The position numbers and the translations under genes were made by a program. The notes beneath the pieces were generated by a model. The model did not search any database. It was not told where the DNA came from and worked only from the letters and a program-made list of their open reading frames with translations. 28,880 nt of DNA from UBA668 sp046086305 (GTDB lineage Bacteria; Actinomycetota; Acidimicrobiia; Acidimicrobiales; Ilumatobacteraceae), in assembly GCA_046086305.1 (NCBI GenBank), contig JBJSXI010000067.1:1-28880 (forward strand), in the 5' to 3' direction. This document shows positions 1-6,479 of this stretch, in pieces. The first letter of the stretch is position 1, and each line of letters opens with the position of its first letter.

Positions 1-769
1 TGAGACCATCCATCCCGCCGAGGTCGACGAAGGCACCGAACGAGACGACACTGCTCACCGTGCCCTCGCGGACCTCGCCGGGCTTCAGATTGGTGAGGAA
101 ACTGTCGCGGCTCTCCTTCTGGGTCTCCTCGAGGAAAGCCCGACGGCTCAGCACGACGTTGTTGCGGTTCTTGTCGAGCTCGATGATCTTGGCCTGCACC
201 GACTTGCCCACATAGGGGGCGAGGTCGCGTACACGGCGCAACTCGACGAGCGACGCGGGGAGGAAGCCACGCAGACCGATATCGACGATGAGGCCGCCCT
301 TGACGACCTCGATGACCGGACCCTCGACCGTGCCGTCGGCTTCCTTGATCCGCTCGACGGTGCCCCACGCGCGCTCGTACTGGGCGCGCTTCTTGCTGAG
401 GACGAGGCGACCTTCCTTGTCTTCCTTCTGCAGCACCAGCGCCTCGATGCGCTCACCGAGGCTGACGATCTCGCTCGGGTCGACGTCGTTACGGATGCTC
501 AGTTCGCGCGACGGGATGACACCTTCGCTCTTGTAGCCGATATCGAGCAGTACCTCGTCCTTGTCGACCTTGACGACGGTGCCCTCCACCAGCTGGCCGT
601 CCTCGACGTCGACCATCGTGCCGGCGATGGCATCGGCGAAGGACGAACCGAGGTCGTTCTGGACGATCTGGCGGGGGGTGTAGGTGCCGTCGCTGTCGAA
701 GGTGCCGTAGTGCTCGGCGACGGAGGTGCTGGTCTCGGACAAGGGTGGATCGCTTTCGGACAGGGACAT
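1..769 (-). CDS. rpsA: 30S ribosomal protein S1, 3' end cut by window edge
   Basis: Ribosomal protein S1 binds mRNA on the small subunit and helps start translation. I read 256 codons from an ATG at 769 running off the left edge in an open frame. The protein has an acidic N-terminus, then repeated S1 (OB-fold) domains: the first at about residues 58-128 (VEGTVVKVDKDEVLLDIGYK, then SEGVIP), the second at about 143-210 (GPVIEVVKGGLIVDIGLRGF) and the start of a third from about 228 (EGTVSSVVSFGAFVDLGG). The last is the typical strong RNA-binding repeat. The C-terminal part lies outside the window. The gene follows the methyltransferase by 34 nt, and a TATCCT element 28 nt upstream of the ATG may give it its own promoter. 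No clear Shine-Dalgarno sequence precedes the ATG. rpsA close to polA is the arrangement known in mycobacteria. Confidence 0.95.
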   Translation of the reverse strand, partial: MSLSESDPPLSETSTSVAEHYGTFDSDGTYTPRQIVQNDLGSSFADAIAGTMVDVEDGQLVEGTVVKVDKDEVLLDIGYKSEGVIPSRELSIRNDVDPSEIVSLGERIEALVLQKEDKEGRLVLSKKRAQYERAWGTVERIKEADGTVEGPVIEVVKGGLIVDIGLRGFLPASLVELRRVRDLAPYVGKSVQAKIIELDKNRNNVVLSRRAFLEETQKESRDSFLTNLKPGEVREGTVSSVVSFGAFVDLGGMDGL

Positions 770-797
770 CGGGGCCCGGCGGATTCCGGACCGGGAG

Positions 798-803
798 AGG
801 ATA
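798..803 (-). promoter_or_regulatory. Candidate -10 element for rpsA (TATCCT)
   Basis: The minus strand reads TATCCT between the methyltransferase stop codon and the rpsA start. It fits the TANNNT pattern of actinobacterial -10 elements and would give a leader of roughly 20 nt. I see no convincing -35 element. Confidence 0.3.
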
Positions 804-1559
804 TCAGCGCTGTTCGGGGGTCACATCGGGGGCCCGGGCGACGACGAGGTACTCGGGAAGGTCGATCGACGGGCCGTCAGCGCCGTACCGGCCCGGCTCG
901 ACGCCGCTGATCGACTGCACCTCGAGGCCCACCGCCCGACACAGCAGCCGAAGTTCGCGAGGGGTGTAACAGCCGGTCCACAGGTCGACCGTTGCCGGCA
1001 GGCCCGCCTCGTCGCGGACCTCGGTGCGCTCGTGGCTGATCCCAGCATCAGCGTCGAAGGCCACCTGCGAACCGTCGCTGCCCTCCGAGCCGGCGAAGTG
1101 CCGCACGGCGAAGTAGGCGTTGAACGCACTGAGCGCCACCCGCCCACCCGGCCGCACGGCAGCGGCCATCCCGGTCAGCACCCGCTCGTCGTCCCCGTCG
1201 GCGGTCATCAGGCCGAAGGCCCCCTGGCACAGGCACACGACCGCGTCGAACTCGGCGCGAAACGACATCGCGCGCGCGTCGAGTCGCTCGAACGTGCACC
1301 CCTCGGGCGCGCCCGTGCGAGCGAGTTCGACGAATCGCCGACTGATGTCGATGCCGTGGACGATGTACCCGCGACGCGCCAACTCGTGGGCGTGCCGTCC
1401 CGTGCCGCAGCCCACGTCGAGGATCCGCGACCCCGGCGCGAGGTCGAGGACCTGCACGAGGTGATCCACCTCCTGCACGGTGCCCTTGGTGAACGAGTAG
1501 CGCAGGTAGGCGGCGCCGAGATGATCGGCGACCGGCTCGAACCAGTGGTCGCCGGTCAC
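804..1559 (-). CDS. Class I SAM-dependent methyltransferase
   Basis: A Rossmann-fold S-adenosylmethionine methyltransferase of unknown substrate. The SAM-binding motif I is clear (ILDVGCGTGRHAHELARRG), followed by motif II with an acidic residue at the end of strand 2 (VHGIDIS), then the post-I LDARAM segment and a motif IV region (FDAVVCLCQGAFG). A GTG at 1559 overlaps the polA stop codon as GTGA and gives 251 residues, starting just before TGDHWFEPVADHL. A further in-frame GTG at 1589 would add ten residues inside polA. I prefer 1559 because the same 4-nt overlap recurs at neighbouring gene junctions. The gene sits between polA and rpsA, so it may act on RNA, protein or a small molecule; nothing in the sequence fixes which. 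Confidence 0.85.
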   Translation of the reverse strand: MTGDHWFEPVADHLGAAYLRYSFTKGTVQEVDHLVQVLDLAPGSRILDVGCGTGRHAHELARRGYIVHGIDISRRFVELARTGAPEGCTFERLDARAMSFRAEFDAVVCLCQGAFGLMTADGDDERVLTGMAAAVRPGGRVALSAFNAYFAVRHFAGSEGSDGSQVAFDADAGISHERTEVRDEAGLPATVDLWTGCYTPRELRLLCRAVGLEVQSISGVEPGRYGADGPSIDLPEYLVVARAPDVTPEQR

Positions 1560-4216
1560 GACTTCGCGTCGGCCCACGTGGCGCCCCACGCCACGTTCAC
1601 CTCGAGCGGCACGGCGAGATCTGCCGCACCGCGCATCAGGTCGATCACGAGCGGGCCGACGCGATCGCGTTCGGCAGCCGGCGCCTCGACGATCACCTCG
1701 TCGTGCACCTGGAGCACGAGACGCGCCGCGAAGCCTCCGTCGCTGAGCGCGTGGTCGATCCGCACGAGGGCCACCTTGAAGATGTCCGCCGCCAGACCCT
1801 GGATGCCTGCGTTCATGGCCTGACGCTCCCCCGCCTGGCGGATACGGAAGTTCGGGTTCGACAACTCGGGGATGGGACGGCGACGACCGAACAGCGTCTC
1901 GGTGTAGCCGCGCTCACGGGCCTCGGCGACGGTTCGCTCCATGTACGCCGCCACGTTCGGGAATGCGGCGAAGTACGCCTCGAGGATCTCGGCCGCCTCG
2001 TCGGTGGGGATCCCGAGCCGCTGGCCGAGACCGTAGGCCTCCATCCCGTAGGCGAGCCCATAGCTGACCATCTTCGCTTTGGACCGCTGCTCGATCGACA
2101 CCTTCGCCGGGTCCACCCCGAACACCCGCGCCGCCGTCGCGTTGTGGATGTCGCGGCCACTCGTGAATGCGTCGATCAGGCCTGGGTCGTCGGCAAGGTG
2201 GGCGATGCAGCGCAGTTCGATCTGGTTGTAGTCGGCGACGAGCAACGCGCACCCGTCGGCCGCGACGAACGCTCTGCGGAACTGGCGGCCCTCCTCGCTG
2301 CGCACTGGGATGTTGTGCAGGTTCGGCTGATCGCTCGACAGCCGGCCCGTACGGGCGACGGTCTGGTTGAACGTGGCGTGGATCCGGCCGTCGGCCCCGA
2401 CCTCGGCGAGCAGACCGACGCCGTAGGTACCCCGCAACTTCTCGACCTCGCGATACGCGAGCAGCGGCTCGATGAACTCGGGCCACTGATCACGCAGTTT
2501 CTCGAGTGTGGCCGCATCCGTCGAGTAGCCGGTCTTGGTCTTCTTGCCGGGCGCGAGTCCACGCTCGGTGTAGAGGATCTCTCGCAGCTGTACCGGAGAG
2601 TTGAGGTTGAACGACCGGCCCGCGACACGGACGAGCTCACGACCGAGCCGCTCGGCCTCGGCGGTGAGTCGCTCGTTGAGGCGATGCAGTTCCGTCGCGT
2701 CGACGGCGATGCCGACATGCTCCATCCTGGCGAGGACTGCGACAAGCGGATTCTCGATCGTCCGGTACAGCTCGGCCATGCCCTGTTGGTCGAGCGCCGA
2801 CTCGAGGGCCGCCGACATCGTCGCCACGGCCAAGGCCTCACGTGCGGCCACGCGCGATCGCTCCGGTCCGTCGCCGAGGTCGAGTTGCCCTGCGGCAGCG
2901 GCCTCACCCGCCGGGAGGCGCAGGCTGGTGTAGCGCTCGAGGAGTTCGCCGACCGCGTAGCGCCCATCGGACGGATCGATGAGGTACGCCGCGATCTGGG
3001 TGTCGAGGCGTAGCTCAGGGAGGCCGGCGCCGCGAGCGAGCAGCCATCGCATCAGTGGCTTGGCATGGTGCGCCCTGAGTGCCCGATGGGCAGCGATCGA
3101 TGCGAGTACCTCCGGCGCGACCAGCGTCGCCGCCGGGATCCACACGACCTCACCGGCAGCGGCATCGACGACCACGGCCAGCCCCTCGGGCTCGCTCCGA
3201 CCCGGTTCGCCGCGCCAGGCGACCGCGAGATCGAGCACCGTTGCGGCACCGACAGTTGACGCGGCGGTTGCCGGGTCGTCGACCACCGACACCTCGGCCT
3301 CGAGGACATTCGCAGTGTCGGGAGCGGCGCCGGCGGGCGCAGCGCCGACGGCGGCGAGCGCCTCGTGGAGCCGCGGCAACAGGGTGCGGATCTCGAGGAA
3401 GTCGAACAGGCGTCGGAGTTCGGCCTCGTCGGGCGCGAGTCGCAGATCGGTGAGGTCGACCTCGACCGGCGCATCGTGACGCAGCGTCATCAACTCGACG
3501 TTGTCACGGGCACGCTGCTCGAACTCGAGGAGGTTGGCGCGCAACTTCGGAGTCTGCTCGTCGGCGTGGGCGAAGATCCCCTCGAGGCTCCCGTATTGCA
3601 GGAGCAGTTTGGCGGCCGTCTTCTCCCCCACGCCCGGCACACCCTCGAGGTTGTCGCTCGGATCGCCGCGCAGTGCGGCGTACTGCGGATACAGCGCGGG
3701 AGGCACGCCGGTGCGCTCGGCGATACCCGCCTCGTCGTAGAGGGCGTAGTCGCTGACCCCGCGCTTGTTGTAGAGCACCTTCACATGGGGGTCGCGCACC
3801 AACTGGTAGCTGTCGCGATCGCCGGTGACGATCACGACGTCGTGACCCGCCGCTGCGGCACGCGACGACACGGTCGCCAGGATGTCGTCGGCCTCCCACC
3901 CGGCGAGGTCGACCACCTTCGCCCGCAGTGCAGCGAGGAGCTCGCGCACGATGCCCACCTGCTGGCGGAGGATCTCCGGCGATGCCTCCCGCTGGGCCTT
4001 GTACAACGGATTCGCCTCGTGACGGAACGTCGGCTCGGGGCGGTCGAACGCGACGAGCACCCCGTCGGGCCGCTGATCCTTCAGGATGTTGACGAACATC
4101 GACGTGAACCCGAACACCGCATTGGTGACCTGACCCGACGCGGTCGCCATGTCGGTCGGCAGGGCGAAGAAGGCTCGGTAGGTCAGTGAGTTGCCGTCGA
4201 CGAGCAGGAGTTTCAC
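1556..4216 (-). CDS. polA: DNA polymerase I
   Basis: DNA polymerase I fills gaps and removes RNA primers in replication and repair. The 886-residue protein has an N-terminal 5'-3' nuclease domain (LLLVDGNSLTYRAFFALP at the start, GWEADDILAT and VIVTGDRDSYQLV further on, the helix-hairpin-helix GVPGVGEKTAAKLL), a degenerate 3'-5' exonuclease domain, and a full polymerase domain. Motif A is DYNQIELR from residue 662, the O helix is KMVSYGLAYG with Lys715, Tyr719 and Tyr723, and motif C is QVHDE with His838-Asp839. The proofreading Asp-x-Glu motif is absent: the matching strand reads VLDLAVAW. I chose the GTG at 4216 because it overlaps the upstream stop codon as GTGA and begins VKLLLVDGNS as in the family; an upstream start at 4267 would add 17 unrelated residues inside pdtaR. 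Confidence 0.97.
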   Translation of the reverse strand: MKLLLVDGNSLTYRAFFALPTDMATASGQVTNAVFGFTSMFVNILKDQRPDGVLVAFDRPEPTFRHEANPLYKAQREASPEILRQQVGIVRELLAALRAKVVDLAGWEADDILATVSSRAAAAGHDVVIVTGDRDSYQLVRDPHVKVLYNKRGVSDYALYDEAGIAERTGVPPALYPQYAALRGDPSDNLEGVPGVGEKTAAKLLLQYGSLEGIFAHADEQTPKLRANLLEFEQRARDNVELMTLRHDAPVEVDLTDLRLAPDEAELRRLFDFLEIRTLLPRLHEALAAVGAAPAGAAPDTANVLEAEVSVVDDPATAASTVGAATVLDLAVAWRGEPGRSEPEGLAVVVDAAAGEVVWIPAATLVAPEVLASIAAHRALRAHHAKPLMRWLLARGAGLPELRLDTQIAAYLIDPSDGRYAVGELLERYTSLRLPAGEAAAAGQLDLGDGPERSRVAAREALAVATMSAALESALDQQGMAELYRTIENPLVAVLARMEHVGIAVDATELHRLNERLTAEAERLGRELVRVAGRSFNLNSPVQLREILYTERGLAPGKKTKTGYSTDAATLEKLRDQWPEFIEPLLAYREVEKLRGTYGVGLLAEVGADGRIHATFNQTVARTGRLSSDQPNLHNIPVRSEEGRQFRRAFVAADGCALLVADYNQIELRCIAHLADDPGLIDAFTSGRDIHNATAARVFGVDPAKVSIEQRSKAKMVSYGLAYGMEAYGLGQRLGIPTDEAAEILEAYFAAFPNVAAYMERTVAEARERGYTETLFGRRRPIPELSNPNFRIRQAGERQAMNAGIQGLAADIFKVALVRIDHALSDGGFAARLVLQVHDEVIVEAPAAERDRVGPLVIDLMRGAADLAVPLEVNVAWGATWADAKS

Positions 4217-4788
4217 GGGCGTAGCGAGCCGTCGAGGATCCGCTCGGCCACGTCGCGCATCCGGCACCGTTCACTCATCGCCGTGCGCTGGATGAAGGTG
4301 AAGGCGTCGGTCTCGCGCATCGCGAACCGATCGATGAGCAGCGCCTTGGCGCGGTCGACCAACTTGCGGCTCGCGAGTTGCTCCTCGAGCGCGTCGACCT
4401 CACCGCTCAACTGCTGGAGTTCGCGGAATCGTCCGATGGCGACCTCGATGGCCGGGATGAGGTCGCTCTTCTGGAACGGCTTGACGAGATAGGCCAACGC
4501 CCCGGCATCACGGGCCTCCTCGACCACCTCGCGCTGGCTGAAGGCCGTGAGCATCAGCACCGCACACAGCCGCTCACCGGTGATCAGCCGAGCTGCGGCG
4601 AGCCCGTCCATGTGCGGCATCTTGATGTCGAGGATCGCGAGATCGGGTCGGAGGTCGCGCGCGAGGTCGACAGCCGTGTCGCCACGACCGGTCTCGCCGA
4701 CGACCTCGTAGCCCTCTTCCTCGAGGGTCTCGCGCAGGTCGAGACGGATGATCGCCTCGTCCTCGGCGATCACGACCCTGAGCGTCAT
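4213..4788 (-). CDS. pdtaR: ANTAR-domain response regulator, PdtaR-like
   Basis: A two-component response regulator that acts on RNA. Residues 1-118 form a receiver domain with the acidic pocket Glu9-Asp10, the phospho-acceptor Asp54 in AILDIKMPHMDG, Thr81 and Lys103 in LVKPF. A short coiled coil (about 108-130) leads into a C-terminal ANTAR domain (about 124-185; LVDRAKALLIDRF, then EAFTF-like DAFTFIQRTAM). ANTAR domains bind paired hairpins in nascent RNA and block termination. In Mycobacterium tuberculosis the PdtaR gene (Rv1626) also lies near polA and rpsA, which supports orthology. Its kinase PdtaS is not in this window. The ATG at 4788 overlaps the stop of the upstream small gene as ATGA, and its own stop overlaps the polA start. 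Confidence 0.93.
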   Translation of the reverse strand: MTLRVVIAEDEAIIRLDLRETLEEEGYEVVGETGRGDTAVDLARDLRPDLAILDIKMPHMDGLAAARLITGERLCAVLMLTAFSQREVVEEARDAGALAYLVKPFQKSDLIPAIEVAIGRFRELQQLSGEVDALEEQLASRKLVDRAKALLIDRFAMRETDAFTFIQRTAMSERCRMRDVAERILDGSLRP

Positions 4789-5126
4789 CTCTGGTGTCCT
4801 CTCCTCGCGGGCGGAGCGTCAGTCTGACAGGGTGACGCGGCACGCACGCGGTCGAGGAGGTCGTCCTGGAGCGCTTCGAGTCGGGCGATCTCAGCGCGCA
4901 GCCGATGCTGCTCACGACGCATCGCGGCGGCGTGTCCTGCGGCGGCGTGCGACTCGGATCGGTCGAGCGGTCCATCGCTCACGAGCGCACGAACGGCAAG
5001 ATCGTCGGCCTCGTCACCGATCACGTCCGCCTGCGCGTCGACCTCGGCGAGATCGCGTCGAACCCGACGGAGCGCGTCGGTGCTCCTCGCCAGGCGCCAC
5101 GTGAGGTAACGAGTCATAACGGACAT
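4785..5126 (-). CDS. Small charged coiled-coil protein, unknown function
   Basis: A 113-residue protein I do not recognise. It is rich in Arg, Ala, Asp, Glu and Leu with two heptad-like stretches (about residues 14-40, TDALRRVRRDLAEVDAQAD, and 73-100, REQHRLRAEIARLEALQDDL), so a coiled-coil or helical hairpin is likely; there is no signal peptide or membrane segment. It heads the minus-strand chain to pdtaR, polA and the methyltransferase and overlaps pdtaR by ATGA, so it is probably co-expressed with the regulator. I chose ATG 5126: TAGGAT lies 7 nt upstream and can be read as a -10 element of a leaderless transcript or as a short AGGA ribosome site. ATG 5117 and starts further upstream are possible but less well placed. 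Confidence 0.65.
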   Translation of the reverse strand: MSVMTRYLTWRLARSTDALRRVRRDLAEVDAQADVIGDEADDLAVRALVSDGPLDRSESHAAAGHAAAMRREQHRLRAEIARLEALQDDLLDRVRAASPCQTDAPPARRGHQR

Positions 5127-5133
5127 CCGGGCA

Positions 5134-5139
5134 ATCCTA
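5134..5139 (-). promoter_or_regulatory. Candidate -10 element for the coiled-coil/pdtaR/polA operon
   Basis: TAGGAT on the minus strand, 7 nt before the ATG at 5126. It fits TANNNT and would start the transcript at or next to the start codon. It overlaps a short AGGA that could instead serve as a ribosome site. Confidence 0.4.
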
Positions 5140-5228
5140 CGAGACCACGACATTTCGTCGCCCGTTGGCGCCGTACCGACCGTAACCACACGTAGTTTCC
5201 GGCGGCCTTGACGAAGTCTGGACTCATG

Positions 5229-5247
5229 TCGGCCGGCGACCGGCCGA
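5229..5247. repeat. Perfect inverted repeat upstream of the molybdenum hydroxylase genes
   Basis: TCGGCCGG-CGA-CCGGCCGA, 8-bp arms around a 3-nt centre, located 40 nt upstream of the start codon at 5287 in the divergent 160-bp region. It could be an operator or a stable hairpin in the 5' leader. Confidence 0.5.
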
Positions 5248-5286
5248 AGAACCGTCCCGACGACATCCACTCCACCGGGGGACCCC

Positions 5287-5748
5287 ATGGCTGAAGCCAC
5301 CTACAACCTGAACGTGAACGGCGAGCCCCGCCAGATCACGACCGAGAGCACGATGCCACTGCTGTGGGCCCTGCGCGATGTGTGCGAGCTCACCGGCACG
5401 AAGTACGGCTGCGGCATCATCAAGTGCGGTGCCTGCCACGTGCTCGTGAACGGCCAACTCGTCAAGTCGTGCAACGTCACGGTCGGGTCGACGGCATCGA
5501 AGGCGATCACCACGATCGAGGGATTGTCACCCGACGACACCCACCCGGTGCAGCAGGCATGGATCGAGGAGCAGGTGCCCCAGTGCGGCTACTGCCAGTC
5601 GGGGGCGATCCTCGCCGCCGTCACGTTGCTCCAGCGCACCCCGAACCCGAGTGATGCCGAGATCGACCAGGCGATCGCCAACATCTGCGCCTGCGGCACC
5701 TACCCGAGGATGAAGGCGGCCATCAAGCGTGCGGCAGGTCTGTCGTGA
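5287..5748 (+). CDS. Molybdenum hydroxylase small subunit, two [2Fe-2S] clusters (IorA type)
   Basis: The electron-transfer subunit of a xanthine-oxidase-family hydroxylase, closest in layout to isoquinoline 1-oxidoreductase alpha (IorA). The 153 residues hold a plant-type ferredoxin domain with Cys42, Cys47, Cys50 and Cys62 (CGIIKCGACHVLVNG), then the helical [2Fe-2S] domain with Cys100, Cys103, Cys134 and Cys136 (QCGYCQSG and NICACGTYPR). All eight ligands are present. There is no signal peptide, so export would be by hitch-hiking with the Tat-targeted large subunit. The start has a purine-rich GGGGGA about 5 nt before the ATG. The gene overlaps the next by GTGA. The substrate cannot be told from the sequence. 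Confidence 0.92.
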   Translation: MAEATYNLNVNGEPRQITTESTMPLLWALRDVCELTGTKYGCGIIKCGACHVLVNGQLVKSCNVTVGSTASKAITTIEGLSPDDTHPVQQAWIEEQVPQCGYCQSGAILAAVTLLQRTPNPSDAEIDQAIANICACGTYPRMKAAIKRAAGLS

Positions 5749-6476
5749 ACCTCCCGAACCCCACCCTCGATCGACGCAACTTCATCACCCGCTCCGCCGT
5801 CGGTGTCGCCGGCGCTCTCGTGGTCGGCATCGAACTCGCACCCGGTGTCAGCTGGGCCGAGGAGGCCGACGTCGCCGCCACCGCCGGTGGCAGCCTCGGG
5901 GTGTACGTCACCATCGGCACCGACGGCACGGTCACACTCGTGTGTCCCGGCGCCGAGATGGGACAGGGCATCACGACATCGCTGCCGATGATCCTCGCCG
6001 AGGAGTTGATGGTCGACTGGTCGTCGGTCGTCGTGCGTCTCGCCTATGCCGATGCTGGACTCAACCGACCTTCGGCAGCCGCTCCGCTCGTTCCTGGCTC
6101 CTCACAGGGCGTTGGCGGCAGCAACTCGGTCCGCCGATACCACGACTACCTCCGTCAGCTCGGTGCGACGACGCGCCAGAAGTTGATCTGGGCCGCATCG
6201 TCGCTGCACTCCATCCCAGTGGCCGACCTGCGTGCCGAGAACGGCGAGGTCGTCCACGACGCCAGTGGGGATTCGTGGCCCTACGCCGACCTCGTCGAGC
6301 GCGCACTCACCATGACACCGAACGACATCGCATGGGTCGCGCCGCCGTACCGCATCATCGGCACCTCGGCGCGCCGCAAGGACCTGCCCGCCAAGGTGAA
6401 CGGCTCGGCCCGGTTCGGCATCGACGTGCGCGTGGAGGGCGAGCAGGGGCAGGAGCAGGAGATGGTCTTCGCCTAG
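5745..6476 (+). CDS. Molybdopterin hydroxylase large subunit (IorB type), N-terminal part ending at in-frame TAG
   Basis: This is the first 243 codons of the molybdenum-binding subunit. It begins with a twin-arginine signal: DRRNFITRS with Arg10-Arg11, a hydrophobic stretch and a likely cleavage site at GVSWA-EE, so the enzyme is expected outside the cytoplasmic membrane. The rest matches the N-terminal molybdopterin region (GPGAEMGQG-like CPGAEMGQGITTSLP, then GSSQGVGGSNSVRRY). The GTG start at 5745 overlaps the small-subunit stop as GTGA. The frame ends at TAG 6474-6476 and reopens at once in the same frame, with no insertion or deletion, in the middle of a conserved strand. As read here the protein would be truncated before its cofactor-binding domains. 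A short Glu/Gln/Gly-rich stretch (GEQGQEQE) just before the stop is not usual for the family. Confidence 0.8.
   Translation: MNLPNPTLDRRNFITRSAVGVAGALVVGIELAPGVSWAEEADVAATAGGSLGVYVTIGTDGTVTLVCPGAEMGQGITTSLPMILAEELMVDWSSVVVRLAYADAGLNRPSAAAPLVPGSSQGVGGSNSVRRYHDYLRQLGATTRQKLIWAASSLHSIPVADLRAENGEVVHDASGDSWPYADLVERALTMTPNDIAWVAPPYRIIGTSARRKDLPAKVNGSARFGIDVRVEGEQGQEQEMVFA
6474..6476 (+). other. In-frame TAG interrupting the molybdopterin subunit gene
   Basis: The codons read GTC TTC GCC TAG GTC GTG CTT. Reading through gives MVFA-x-VVLAPKVGQTV, which lines up residue for residue with the usual family pattern of MLFA-A-V-x-x-x-P-x-x-G-x-x-V. One base change from CAG, GAG, TGG, TCG or a Tyr codon would explain it. 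Confidence 0.85.
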
Positions 6477-6479
6477 GTC

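Noticed and set aside
1703..3013. Plus-strand 436-codon open frame opposite polA
   Set aside because: It mirrors the polA coding strand; its composition is the Arg/Leu/Glu-rich noise expected from antisense high-GC codons, with no motif or start signal.
5208..5213. TTGACG as a -35 element for the hydroxylase genes
   Set aside because: No TANNNT lies 16-19 nt downstream; the expected -10 position falls in the GC-rich inverted repeat.
6474..6476. Pyrrolysine or other recoding at the in-frame TAG
   Set aside because: No pyl genes, no recoding stem-loop and no lysine/methylamine context in the window; a simple nonsense change explains it.
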